Assembly: GCF_008806775.1 (NCBI RefSeq)
Contig: NZ_WAEM01000013.1
Location: 1 to 36,202, forward strand
Source of the DNA: Flavobacterium luteum
GTDB taxonomy: Bacteria > Bacteroidota > Bacteroidia > Flavobacteriales > Flavobacteriaceae
Direction: 5' to 3'
DNA: 36,202 nt
In this document: positions 25,711 to 33,203 of the stretch, piece after piece
How positions within the stretch are numbered: the stretch's first letter is position 1
How the letters are laid out: each line of letters starts with the position of its first letter
Notes under the pieces: model-generated
Told to the model about the DNA's origin: nothing
The model's database searches: none
What the model saw: only the letters and a program-made list of their open reading frames with translations
Position numbers and translations under genes: made by a program

Positions 25711-26495
25711 CACGATTTAATCGGATTGTAATAATTCCATGTTTTTTACTTTTTTGTATTTTCTCTATTAGTTGTAAAGGGACTAAAGATAAAATAATCA
25801 GTAAAATTAATACTACTACAAATCAAGAAAAACTAGACAGTTTGCCATTAATTCCTAGACACTTTTTGGAACAAGAAAAAGTAAGTAATGGGCATTGTTT
25901 GCTTAGAGGAAAAGGAGGAAACAAATTAGTCGCATTGACTTTTGATGATGGCCCAACGAATTTGTCCAATAAAATTTTAAACGTTTTAAAAAAAAACAGT
26001 GTTAAAGCCACATTTTTTTGGCTGGGGAAAAATCTTGCTGAGAATAGAGAGATTATTAGTAAAGCCAAGAAAAGCGGACATCAAATTGCTAATCATAGTT
26101 GGGATCACACTAATGGATGGAATTTAGATGAGCAATACATATGGGAGCAGCAAGTAGCAAAAACTATCGAAGAGTTAAAAACAGTTGCTGGTGTGCAATC
26201 CAAATACTACCGCCCTCCTTTTGGTGGTATTACACAAAAACAAATTGATTTTCTTGGCAGCAAAGGTATTACAACTGTATTATGGTCTATAACAACCATG
26301 GACTGGGACAAAACACAAAACGACGGAATTGATTTAGAAAATAAGTTTACATCCTATCTTCATCCTGGTGCTATCGTTTTAATGCACGATTATGATTTCG
26401 GAAAATCAGAACAAATGTTAGTTGCTTTAGAAAAAATGATAATATATGGCAAATCGCAAGGTTATAGGTTTGTTACAGTTGAGCAAATAAATTAG
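25707..26495 (+). CDS. NodB-type polysaccharide deacetylase (CE4), lipoprotein
   Basis: 262 residues with a lipoprotein signal (FSISC, Cys23). The NodB domain (about 74-260) has all CE4 motifs: LTFDDGP (Asp80 base, Asp81 metal), NHSWDH (metal His130 and His134), YRPPFGG, a Trp near SITTMDWD, and IVLMHDYD. CE4 enzymes remove N- or O-acetyl groups from chitin, peptidoglycan or xylan-type polymers. Its start overlaps the GH53 stop (ATGA), so it belongs to the locus operon. With the two SGNH esterases it suggests an acetylated substrate, though a peptidoglycan role cannot be ruled out. No other locus gene follows. Confidence 0.9.
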   Translation: MTRFNRIVIIPCFLLFCIFSISCKGTKDKIISKINTTTNQEKLDSLPLIPRHFLEQEKVSNGHCLLRGKGGNKLVALTFDDGPTNLSNKILNVLKKNSVKATFFWLGKNLAENREIISKAKKSGHQIANHSWDHTNGWNLDEQYIWEQQVAKTIEELKTVAGVQSKYYRPPFGGITQKQIDFLGSKGITTVLWSITTMDWDKTQNDGIDLENKFTSYLHPGAIVLMHDYDFGKSEQMLVALEKMIIYGKSQGYRFVTVEQIN

Positions 26496-26685
26496 TAGAA
26501 TTCAAAGGTAATCGAATTTTAAATAGTAACGAGATATCATCAGTAATAGCTTAATGTATTTTTAGATTCAACGGCTCTCAACTATAGAATATTATGGAAA
26601 AACACAAAACTGACTTTCAGTCTAACACTAAATGGAAAGTTATAAAAATAACATTAAATTAATAAAAAAGCAGCAATAGAGCATA

Positions 26686-26700
26686 ATTACTCTGAGTAAT
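26686..26700. promoter_or_regulatory. Palindrome ATTACTC-T-GAGTAAT
   Basis: Perfect 7-bp arms around one base, 14 bp before the start of the small membrane protein. It is operator-like by form and position only. Confidence 0.3.
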
Positions 26701-26714
26701 AACGTATATAAATT

Positions 26715-26903
26715 ATGGGATTTTTTTGGATGGTACAATTATTAGGTATTTGCTTTTTTATTTTTTTTAGTATCGGCTCAGCAACTTTAATAAATTTATT
26801 TATTAGGAAGAAGCATTATAATAATTTCATTAGTTTATTAAAAATATGTTTTTGGCTAATAATGAACATATTTATAGGAATTATTATTTTCAACTCGTTT
26901 TAA
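26715..26903 (+). CDS. Small hypothetical membrane protein
   Basis: 62 residues with two hydrophobic helices (about 4-28 and 41-60) around a short basic loop (FIRKKHYNN). I recognise no family. The ATG has an AT-rich leader as for other genes here and a palindrome just upstream. The gap before it (26496-26714) has no other convincing gene. It could be a chance frame in AT-rich DNA, but the two-helix layout with a positive loop is typical of real small membrane proteins. Confidence 0.4.
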   Translation: MGFFWMVQLLGICFFIFFSIGSATLINLFIRKKHYNNFISLLKICFWLIMNIFIGIIIFNSF

Positions 26904-27052
26904 TGAGTGATAACCCATTTTTAAAATAGAGAATCAATAAATAATATAAAAGACAATCGCTAAATCAACTAGGGCTTAAATGCTTTTGAAATCTATATAC
27001 TAGATATAATCAGTCTTAACTAACTTAAAAACCAATTTATAATTTTATTTTT

Positions 27053-27613
27053 ATGGAACAAATTATCAAAGACACCACAGCAAATTCAGCGCCATTAGGC
27101 TTATTCGGTTTTGGAATGACAACAATATTATTAAACATTCATAACGCAGGATTTTTTGAGCTCAATGCCATGATTATGGGAATGGGTATATTTTTTGGAG
27201 GAATCCAACAAGTTATTGCCGGAATTATGGAATGGAAAAAAGGAAATATGTTTGCTATGGGAGCATTTATATCCTATGGTTTCTTTTGGCTTTCGCTTGT
27301 AGCCTTATGGTTACTACCATTAATGGGGGTGGCTAAGCCTGATGGAACTTCGATGGGATTTTATTTGAGTATGTGGGGAATTTTTACTCTTGCCTTTTTT
27401 ATCGGTACTTTAAAAGGAAATACAATTGGAAAACTGATATTTGGTTCTTTGGTTATTTTATTCGCATTATTGTCTGTCGCTAGTTTTACGGGCAATGAAT
27501 CTGTACATACTTTCGCTGGATATGAAGGAATTATTTGTGGCTCATTTGCTTTTTATGAAGCTGCAGCTTTAATCATAAATGAAAAATTTGGAAAATCTGT
27601 TTTACCATTGTAA
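27053..27613 (+). CDS. satP: Acetate uptake transporter family protein (SatP/YaaH, GPR1/FUN34)
   Basis: 186 residues with six predicted membrane helices. It begins with the family N-terminal motif in variant form (ANSAPLGLFGFGMTTILLN; the consensus is NPAPLGL) and continues with GMGIFFGGIQQVIAGIMEWKKGN, both strongly diagnostic. Family members transport acetate and sometimes succinate across the inner membrane. It stands alone with its own terminator overlapping the stop codon. Acetate released by the esterases upstream could be a substrate, but that link is only inference. Confidence 0.88.
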   Translation: MEQIIKDTTANSAPLGLFGFGMTTILLNIHNAGFFELNAMIMGMGIFFGGIQQVIAGIMEWKKGNMFAMGAFISYGFFWLSLVALWLLPLMGVAKPDGTSMGFYLSMWGIFTLAFFIGTLKGNTIGKLIFGSLVILFALLSVASFTGNESVHTFAGYEGIICGSFAFYEAAALIINEKFGKSVLPL

Positions 27614-27628
27614 AACAGTTTATTTTTA
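27597..27628 (+). terminator. Intrinsic terminator of the satP-like gene
   Basis: CTGTTTTAC and GTAAAACAG form a perfect 9-bp stem with loop CATT, followed by TTTATTTTTA. The stop codon is in the right arm. Confidence 0.6.
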
Positions 27629-27707
27629 TAGTTCGCTTAGCTTAAATTCTTGACATGAGACATGAAGATGTGTTATTACAAAATTGAAAAAATACTGAAA
27701 ATATTAT

Positions 27708-28577
27708 TTAGTTAACCGTCAAAACATACTTCTTAATAATATACTTGCTTACAGGTCGCAGCGTTTTTCTGCTTTCAGGATGCAAACCTGGCGCATTAAA
27801 AAACTCGCATTTTCCATCACGTTTACTATACCAAACAATCGGTTGGTCATTTTTAAAAAATGTTGTTGTATCAGAAACTTCTATTTTCTTTAACTGAAAT
27901 AAGGATTCGTCCTTATCAAAAATCGGATTTATACTTGCAAATCCTATTTCACTTCCTTCACAAACCACTTCCTCATAGTGGTCATTATTCCATTGCATAC
28001 ATTCTTTATCTGGGAAAAATTCTTTCTTAACTCCATAACCTCCTAAAGCCATCCCTACTATACTAATAGCTACAGCTATACTTCTCCGTTTTGATCTTTT
28101 TAGATTTACAGTTCTATTGTCTGGAAAAGAATTTTGTTGAGAAATAGTATTTACAATCTCTTCCTTATTAATTGATATTTCATTAGAGAACTTATTTAAA
28201 TCCATTGGACCTTGATGAATAAATTTACTAAAAGGTCTTGGTTGAAAATCAACTAAAACCGCAATTAAATTCAAATTATTTGGGTTTGTCTTTCCATTTT
28301 TACCAATTAAAAAATTCTTAATGGCTTTGAACTTCTCGATATCAAAATTCTCAATACTCCTTCTTAAATTCTCTCCTTGCTTTACTTGAAAAAACAAAGT
28401 AAAAATCCCTTCATCCACTTTACTTAAACCATTGTCTAAAATCAACAAACACAAATTTCGCAATTGAGCTGGAGTTGGGTTTAGTAAAAAACTGGAATAT
28501 ATTCCGCTTTTCACCTCTTCATATTGGCCTTTTATGGCTGCGGTATAGTCTTCAAAAGTAATAACACTCATAAGCAT
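27708..28577 (-). CDS. Hypothetical protein with one membrane helix
   Basis: 289 residues on the minus strand. The N-terminal half (1-170) is polar and mostly helical (TFEDYTAAIKGQYEEVKSG; RNLCLLILDNGLSKVDEGIF). One transmembrane helix lies at about 175-192 after a basic RSKRRS segment. The C-terminal half has a Cys pair (KECMQWNNDHYEEVVCEG). The layout, a cytoplasmic region then a single helix and an outer domain, recalls membrane-anchored regulators, but I recognise no domain and assign no function. ATG 28571 is an alternative start. Four ATTCCG repeats sit directly upstream. It is oriented against the neighbouring signalling genes. Confidence 0.75.
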   Translation of the reverse strand: MLMSVITFEDYTAAIKGQYEEVKSGIYSSFLLNPTPAQLRNLCLLILDNGLSKVDEGIFTLFFQVKQGENLRRSIENFDIEKFKAIKNFLIGKNGKTNPNNLNLIAVLVDFQPRPFSKFIHQGPMDLNKFSNEISINKEEIVNTISQQNSFPDNRTVNLKRSKRRSIAVAISIVGMALGGYGVKKEFFPDKECMQWNNDHYEEVVCEGSEIGFASINPIFDKDESLFQLKKIEVSDTTTFFKNDQPIVWYSKRDGKCEFFNAPGLHPESRKTLRPVSKYIIKKYVLTVN

Positions 28578-28906
28578 TTATCGGAATAAAACGGAATCTT
28601 TCGGAATTAACAGAAAGACCGGAATTGCATTACTACAACTCAAACCAACTTCCATTCCTTTGCTGCAGAAATAGTTCTTGTTTTGAATTGCAATATAAAC
28701 AAATGTACAAAACTACTTCTAAAAAAGTGTTGCTAAACAGTATGGAATTTTTATCTGGGAAGTATACTTAGACTTTACTCGACTAGCGCACTTCACTTCC
28801 CAATCGTACCTAAAAAGTACTCCTATTTTATCGGTTTGGCACCAATTAACACTCGATTTCACGAATCGTACAGCCCAACCTATGTCTAATTTTTACTACT
28901 TAAAAA
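28578..28906. other. Divergent intergenic region between minus-strand gene and peptide gene
   Basis: A 329-bp shared upstream region. It holds the ATTCCG array next to the minus-strand gene. An 8-bp inverted repeat TGGGAAGT...ACTTCCCA spans about 28757-28800, and two AATCGTAC copies lie near 28801 and 28864. It likely carries the promoters of both directions; no gene is seen in it. Confidence 0.45.
28582..28625 (-). promoter_or_regulatory. Phased ATTCCG direct-repeat array
   Basis: On the minus strand ATTCCG occurs four times, as CGGAAT on the + strand at 28582, 28592, 28602 and 28620: three at exactly 10-bp steps and one 18 bp away. A one-turn period puts the copies on one face of the helix, as in multi-site operators. 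It lies directly before the minus-strand gene start. Confidence 0.4.
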
Positions 28907-29080
28907 ATGAAAAAAGTATCCTTATTATCGTTTTACCTTATAGCTACAGTAGCTATAGCATCATCTGGGAATCGCAACTTGTTGAACAGCACCCACACCC
29001 AAAATCCCTCTTTAATTGCTGAGAAAGTTAGCTCTATTGGTGGTAATTCTACCGCCCCTGCTACTAGACCTAATCCTTAA
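28907..29080 (+). CDS. Small secreted peptide precursor (hypothetical)
   Basis: 57 codons. It starts with a typical signal peptide (MKKVSLLSFYLIATVAIASS) and has a mature part of about 38 polar residues (for example LLNSTHTQNPSLIAEKVSS) ending STAPATRPNP. No Cys, repeat or known motif is present. It sits 58 bp upstream of a TPR sensor kinase gene and in the same direction, followed by the response regulator. This layout suggests the exported peptide may be sensed by, or co-regulated with, the kinase; that is inference. It could also be an unrelated short exported protein of the kind common in flavobacteria. Confidence 0.6.
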   Translation: MKKVSLLSFYLIATVAIASSGNRNLLNSTHTQNPSLIAEKVSSIGGNSTAPATRPNP

Positions 29081-29138
29081 TTCCGTTAAGAATTAAATAT
29101 TATCGGAGAAATTAAATTAATTTTATTATTTTCGGGGA

Positions 29139-30839
29139 ATGATACTCAAAAAGTTCCATTTCCCGATTATTATAGTGCTAACAGTACTTTTGGTTGCGGT
29201 ATCTTGCAAAAAGGAAGCTAAACCAATAGCTACTTCTAAGTTGACTTCAGAATTCTACACCCTTTTTAATAAAGCAGAAATTCTGTATAAAAATCAAGAT
29301 TATAGTAAGGCATTTTATTGTTATAATAAAACCAAATTGATTGGTGAAGCACTAAATGACAATAATAAAATTGTTTATTCCTTGATGCAAATGGCTCAGA
29401 TTCAGCGAGAACAGTCTGATTATTCGGGTAGTGAAGCTACGGCTACTGAAGCTATTAGCCTTTTCAATAAAGAGACCCATATCGAATATCAAACGATTAT
29501 TTATTCTACGTTAGGAATAAATTATATGGATAGTTATGATTATGAAGACGGCCTAAAATATTTTCAATTGGCACTTAGTACAACTAATTATCCGTTAGAT
29601 CAAGCAATTATTAAAAATAATATAGCTAATCTTTGTACTAAGAAGAAAGAGTTTAAAAAAGCAATTGCTCTTTTATTAGAAGTTTTAAAACAAAAAGAAG
29701 TTCTAGGTAATCCAGAGACCCATGGCGTAGTTTTGGGTAACCTTGGATATGCCTATTTTCAGGCCGGTGATCCTTCTGGCATTCACTATTTGAAGCAATC
29801 TTTGTCCATTCGTTTAAAAGATAAGAATGATTTCTATACTACTGCGAGCTATTTTAATCTTGCTAAGTACTATGAACCAAGAAATAGTAGTCTAGCTAAA
29901 AACTATGCTCTAAAAGCTTATGAATTGGCAACAAAAATAAATAATGCCGAAGACCGTTTAGAAACATTGGGAGTAGTACTCAAGAATAGTGATGGTAATG
30001 AATTTAAAAAATATTCTCTTATTCATCTCAGTCTTAGTGACAGTCTAACAAAAGCAAAACAAATTGCCAAGAATCAATTTGCAAAAATAAAATACGATGC
30101 TACGCAAACAAAACTGGAAAATGCAACATTAAAGCTAAATGAAGAAAGAATAAACAATAGGAATACCCTACTTTATACAACCTTAATTTCTTCGTTTATT
30201 TTATCTATGTTGCTTTATTTTTTAATTCGCTCTAAGCATAAAAGAGAAACTCTAAATACATCCTATACTACTGAAACTAGAATTTCTAAAAAATTGCATG
30301 ACGAATTAGCCAATGACGTTTTTTATGCCATATCATATGCTGAGACCAAAGATTTATCAGTAGAAAACAATAAAGAAAAGTTGTTACAAGCATTAGATAC
30401 TATCTATGCCCGGACCCGAAATATTTCTAGAGAAAATAGCACCATTGATACAGGAATAAACTTTGTACCCTATCTGAAAGAATTAATTTCTAGTTACAGC
30501 GGTAATGAGGTCAATATTTTAGTTAACGGATTAGATACCATTTCTTTAGACACTATAGACAATAACAAAAAAATCATTATCTATAGAACCATTCAAGAAT
30601 TACTGGTTAACATGAAAAAGCACAGTCAAGCCACTTTGGTGGTATATACATTCAAGAATATAAAAAACAAAATACAAATTGATTACTCTGATAATGGCGT
30701 TGGAATTGCTATGAATGCGATAAATTTAAAAAATGGTCTTCAAAATGTGGAAAACCGTATTGATGCCATAAAAGGAACTCTTACTTTTGATAATAGAACC
30801 AGAAAAGGGTTTAAAGTAAGTTTCTCCATTCCTGATTAA
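29139..30839 (+). CDS. TPR-containing sensor histidine kinase (HisKA_3 / NarL type)
   Basis: 566 residues: lipoprotein-like or signal N-terminus (LLVAVSCKKE, Cys23); several TPR repeats (about 38-290, e.g. LGINYMDSYDYEDGLKYFQLAL and LGNLGYAYFQAGDPSGIHYL); a coiled coil (about 300-345); a transmembrane helix (about 346-366); a dimerisation/phospho-acceptor segment with His387 in KKLHDELANDV; and an HATPase with IQELLVNMKKHSQA, DNGVGI and NGLQNVENRI. The TPR part is predicted to lie in the periplasm. The partner response regulator starts 12 bp downstream. TPR sensors often bind peptides or proteins, which is of interest given the secreted peptide gene just upstream. Confidence 0.88.
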   Translation: MILKKFHFPIIIVLTVLLVAVSCKKEAKPIATSKLTSEFYTLFNKAEILYKNQDYSKAFYCYNKTKLIGEALNDNNKIVYSLMQMAQIQREQSDYSGSEATATEAISLFNKETHIEYQTIIYSTLGINYMDSYDYEDGLKYFQLALSTTNYPLDQAIIKNNIANLCTKKKEFKKAIALLLEVLKQKEVLGNPETHGVVLGNLGYAYFQAGDPSGIHYLKQSLSIRLKDKNDFYTTASYFNLAKYYEPRNSSLAKNYALKAYELATKINNAEDRLETLGVVLKNSDGNEFKKYSLIHLSLSDSLTKAKQIAKNQFAKIKYDATQTKLENATLKLNEERINNRNTLLYTTLISSFILSMLLYFLIRSKHKRETLNTSYTTETRISKKLHDELANDVFYAISYAETKDLSVENNKEKLLQALDTIYARTRNISRENSTIDTGINFVPYLKELISSYSGNEVNILVNGLDTISLDTIDNNKKIIIYRTIQELLVNMKKHSQATLVVYTFKNIKNKIQIDYSDNGVGIAMNAINLKNGLQNVENRIDAIKGTLTFDNRTRKGFKVSFSIPD

Positions 30840-30851
30840 TAAATAGTCAAT

Positions 30852-31520
30852 ATGTTTAATAAAGTTATCGTTGCCGAAGATTTAGATAGTATCAATATTG
30901 CCGTAGTGCAAGCATTGAAAGAACTAGAAATTGCCAATATTCATTATGTTAAATACTGTGATGAAGCTTTTATTAATATTAAAAAAGCTAAAATCGAAAA
31001 TCAGCCTTTTGAATTGTTGATCGTTGATTTGTATTTTAAAGCGGACCATCGAGAAAACAGACTTCATTCTGGTGAAGAATTGATAGCTGCTGCAAGAAAA
31101 GAGCAGCCCGAAATTAAAATCATTGTATTTTCAAGCGAAGATAAATCTTTCAAAATCAAATTCCTTTTTGAAACTTTAGCTATTGATGGATTTGTAATAA
31201 AAGGAAGAAATAGTATTCCCGAACTTAAAAAAGCAATACAAAGCGTTTATGACGCTAAAGACAAATATATTTCTCCAGAATTAGCTTTTATTTATAGAAA
31301 CAAAAAACTCCTCGAAATTGACTCCTATGACATTGAATTGTTAAAAGAATTATCAAAAGGTTTGACCCAAGATGAAATTTCTTTGTGCTTTAAAAATGCA
31401 TCAATCACTCCCAATGGAAATAGTAGTATTGAAAAGCGTATCAATAAACTAAAAATTTTCTTCAAAGCAAAGAATAATGTCCATCTTATTGCTATTGCAA
31501 AAGATATGGGATTGGTGTAA
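30852..31520 (+). CDS. Response regulator (LuxR/NarL-like)
   Basis: 222 residues. The receiver domain (about 1-125) has acidic pocket residues in VAEDLD, phospho-acceptor Asp59 in LLIVDLYF, Ser in VFSSED and Lys117 in FVIKGR. The C-terminal part (about 150-222) has LLKELSKGLTQDEISLCF and RINKLKIFFKAKNNVHLIAI, resembling a LuxR/GerE-type HTH though with an insertion of about 7 residues (NASITPNG) between helices. It is 12 bp after the kinase gene and clearly its partner. Targets are unknown; nearby candidates include the ATTCCG array. Confidence 0.87.
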   Translation: MFNKVIVAEDLDSINIAVVQALKELEIANIHYVKYCDEAFINIKKAKIENQPFELLIVDLYFKADHRENRLHSGEELIAAARKEQPEIKIIVFSSEDKSFKIKFLFETLAIDGFVIKGRNSIPELKKAIQSVYDAKDKYISPELAFIYRNKKLLEIDSYDIELLKELSKGLTQDEISLCFKNASITPNGNSSIEKRINKLKIFFKAKNNVHLIAIAKDMGLV

Positions 31521-31600
31521 AAGAGCATAAAAAACAGCATGTTTTCTTTAGTAGCCAAACTGATATAATCTTTTTAATTCTTTTTTCTAAATTAAATTCA

Positions 31601-31622
31601 CTCTTTACGATTTCCCGTAAGG
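31601..31622 (+). promoter_or_regulatory. Repeated motif A, copy 1 (TTTACGATTTCCCGTAAGG core)
   Basis: A 22-bp sequence with an inverted core (TTACG...CGTAA) that occurs again, identical over 22 bp, at 32754-32775. Both copies are followed about 20 bp later by AAGTTTGAAC. Copy 1 lies 59 bp before the Cys-rich protein gene. Confidence 0.45.
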
Positions 31623-31680
31623 AAAGCCTCTTTTTTGGATCTAAGTTTGAACATTAAATCAACTTATCATTCTCCAAAAT

Positions 31681-31878
31681 ATGAAAATTTATTATGCCTC
31701 AACTTTTCAACTTCCTAATGGGTTTAATGTACTTCATGCTCAAAATTGTGTGTATCTCCCAACTTTTTTGAGTAGAACATTTCTAGGATATTTTTCTTCT
31801 TATGATAAAGCATTGAAGAAATCAAAAAAAATATACCCAAATACTATTGTGTGCCAATTTTGTATTAAAAAACTCTAA
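31681..31878 (+). CDS. Small Cys/His-containing protein
   Basis: 65 residues with the pattern HAQNCVYLP ... LGYFSSYDKALKKSKKIYP ... CQFC. This matches a pattern I recall from small Bacteroidota proteins (H-x3-C-x-Y-L-P, an LG-x-F segment, an AxxxAKKxYP helix, and CxxC), probably a small zinc-binding fold. No secretion signal is seen. The function is unknown. It is 15 bp upstream of a lipoprotein gene and likely co-transcribed. Motif A lies just upstream. Confidence 0.6.
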   Translation: MKIYYASTFQLPNGFNVLHAQNCVYLPTFLSRTFLGYFSSYDKALKKSKKIYPNTIVCQFCIKKL

Positions 31879-31893
31879 AATCAAAAGCAAAAC

Positions 31894-32223
31894 ATGAAAA
31901 AAAATTATATTCTTATTTTGGTGTTCTTTATATTAACTCTGAACTCCTGCTCGAATAGCCCACAAATAAAAGCAGAAAGTGCGGTGAAAGATTATTTACA
32001 AGAAAATTTAAACAATCCTGATAGCTATTGCCCTATTTCATTTTCTAAAGTTAAAACTTTTTCAAGTGGTACCAATACTTCTTACAGCATAACTCATGTT
32101 TATAGCCTACTAAATTCTGATAAAGATAGGGTAAAAATGACCGTTTCTTTTTTACTCAACACTGATTTTACCTTACAAGAAGTGGAATTAATAACTATTA
32201 ATGGCGATTATGGATTGATGTGA
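31894..32223 (+). CDS. Small hypothetical lipoprotein
   Basis: 109 residues with lipoprotein signal ILTLNSC (Cys about 19), then a globular part with AESAVKDYLQENLNNPDSYCP, SITHVYSLLNSDKDRVKMTV and a short C-terminal strand pair. The AE..VK.YL...LN.P.SY opening is common in short Bacteroidota lipoproteins of unknown function. It probably lies in an operon with the preceding Cys-rich protein. Confidence 0.7.
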   Translation: MKKNYILILVFFILTLNSCSNSPQIKAESAVKDYLQENLNNPDSYCPISFSKVKTFSSGTNTSYSITHVYSLLNSDKDRVKMTVSFLLNTDFTLQEVELITINGDYGLM

Positions 32224-32319
32224 CTTTTTAAGAAATTGCAGTTACTTTTTTTAACTATAGAATAAAGACTAATTTAAAATTTAAAGACTTTGATATTTTA
32301 TTAATAAAACCTTGAATAC

Positions 32320-32341
32320 TGCATTTTGGTTGCAGAGCTAA
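32320..32341 (+). promoter_or_regulatory. Repeated motif B, copy 1
   Basis: GCATTTTGGTTGCAGAGCTA is the core; 20 of 22 bases match the copy at 32856-32877 and both are followed by a G-T-T-A-A-A stretch. The function is unknown. Confidence 0.35.
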
Positions 32342-32498
32342 AGGTTAAATTTAAAAATTATTTAAAACACAAATCATCTTCTAAAAATATGAAATCCATT
32401 AGTTTATAGCATTAAAGCACATAAAGACTTTAATTAAAATGATGCCTCATTATATATTTGAATGCTATTTTGTATATGCTACAACTCCTTACTTCCAA

Positions 32499-32606
32499 AT
32501 GAAAAGCCCAAAAACCAACATCTTCAAATTACTTATAGCTACTATAGTTATTATCGTATTCCTTTTTGCGATTCTTCGATTTTTTTATCTATTAATCATT
32601 GAATAA
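32499..32606 (+). CDS. Possible 35-residue single-helix membrane microprotein
   Basis: ATG 32499 opens MKSPKTNIFK followed by one strongly hydrophobic helix (LLIATIVIIVFLFAILRFFY) and a stop. A basic N-terminus plus a single helix is a normal microprotein layout, but AT-rich DNA makes such frames by chance. No family is recognised. Confidence 0.3.
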   Translation: MKSPKTNIFKLLIATIVIIVFLFAILRFFYLLIIE

Positions 32607-32753
32607 ACTAGCACGGGATTTGCCCATTAAGTATCGAAAAAGATAAACACAAATGCCAAAATTTAAAGAAACAAAAAATCTTTGAAATCTTTAAAAAAAG
32701 AAATCAAAGTAGAGTTTCGAAAAATTAATGCCAAGAAGATTGAAAAAAATGAC

Positions 32754-32775
32754 CTCTTTACGATTTCCCGTAAGG
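32754..32775 (+). promoter_or_regulatory. Repeated motif A, copy 2
   Basis: Identical over 22 bp to 31601-31622, with the same AAGTTTGAAC about 22 bp downstream. It lies 120 bp before the HTH gene. Confidence 0.45.
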
Positions 32776-32855
32776 AGATGAATTTTTATCCTTTTAAGTT
32801 TGAACTCAGCTAAACCTTGTGAGTAAGAGTGAAATGTTAGTAGAATATTAAACTG

Positions 32856-32877
32856 TGCATTCTGGTTGCAGACCTAA
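32856..32877 (+). promoter_or_regulatory. Repeated motif B, copy 2
   Basis: GCATTCTGGTTGCAGACCTA core, 20 of 22 bases the same as copy 1. It lies 20 bp before the HTH gene start and may be part of its leader. Confidence 0.35.
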
Positions 32878-32897
32878 GTGTTAAAATTGCAAACGAT

Positions 32898-33113
32898 TTG
32901 GATATAAGAGTTATCATAAAATTACACGAGCTACTAATGGCGGGTAGCGCAGGAAATTCGGAGTATCTTTCTAAAAGACTCGGGATATCTGTACGAACCG
33001 TGTATAATTATGTCACTTTTATGAAGAATGAACTTAACGCCCCCATTATATACAATTCAAACAACAAATGCTATAGTTATGATGGAGTTTGTGAGTTGTG
33101 TTTTATTGGGTGA
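32898..33113 (+). CDS. Small helix-turn-helix DNA-binding protein
   Basis: 71 residues, almost all one HTH_11-type domain: IIKLHELLMAGSAGNSEYLSKRLGISVRTVYNYVTFMKNELNAPI, then a short wing (YNSNNKCYSYD) and a Cys-containing tail. It resembles the single-domain HTH proteins of about 70 residues found widely in Bacteroidota. The start is TTG; no in-frame ATG lies between it and the upstream stop, and ATG 32937 would cut helix 1. Likely a local transcription regulator. The target is unknown. Confidence 0.6.
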   Translation: MDIRVIIKLHELLMAGSAGNSEYLSKRLGISVRTVYNYVTFMKNELNAPIIYNSNNKCYSYDGVCELCFIG

Positions 33114-33203
33114 TAATGATTAATAAAGTGGAGTTCGGAAACCACTGAAATAAACGGGGCATAATCTGAAAAGCCACATGGGTAAGATTTAAAATTGATT
33201 AAA

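Larger units (their letters stand above)
32224..32897. other. Long intergenic stretch with repeated motifs and a possible microprotein
   Basis: 674 bp. It has motif B copy 1 (32320-32341), a 35-codon frame at 32499-32606, motif A copy 2 (32754-32775) and motif B copy 2 (32856-32877). The rest is AT-rich with no support for a gene. Confidence 0.5.

Noticed and set aside
26594..26662. 22-codon frame (MEKHKTDFQS...) before the small membrane protein
   Set aside because: No helix, signal or motif, and frames of this length are common by chance.
31531..31545. AAAACA-GCA-TGTTTT hairpin after the response regulator as terminator
   Set aside because: Six weak pairs with a 3-nt loop; not distinguishable from chance in AT-rich DNA.
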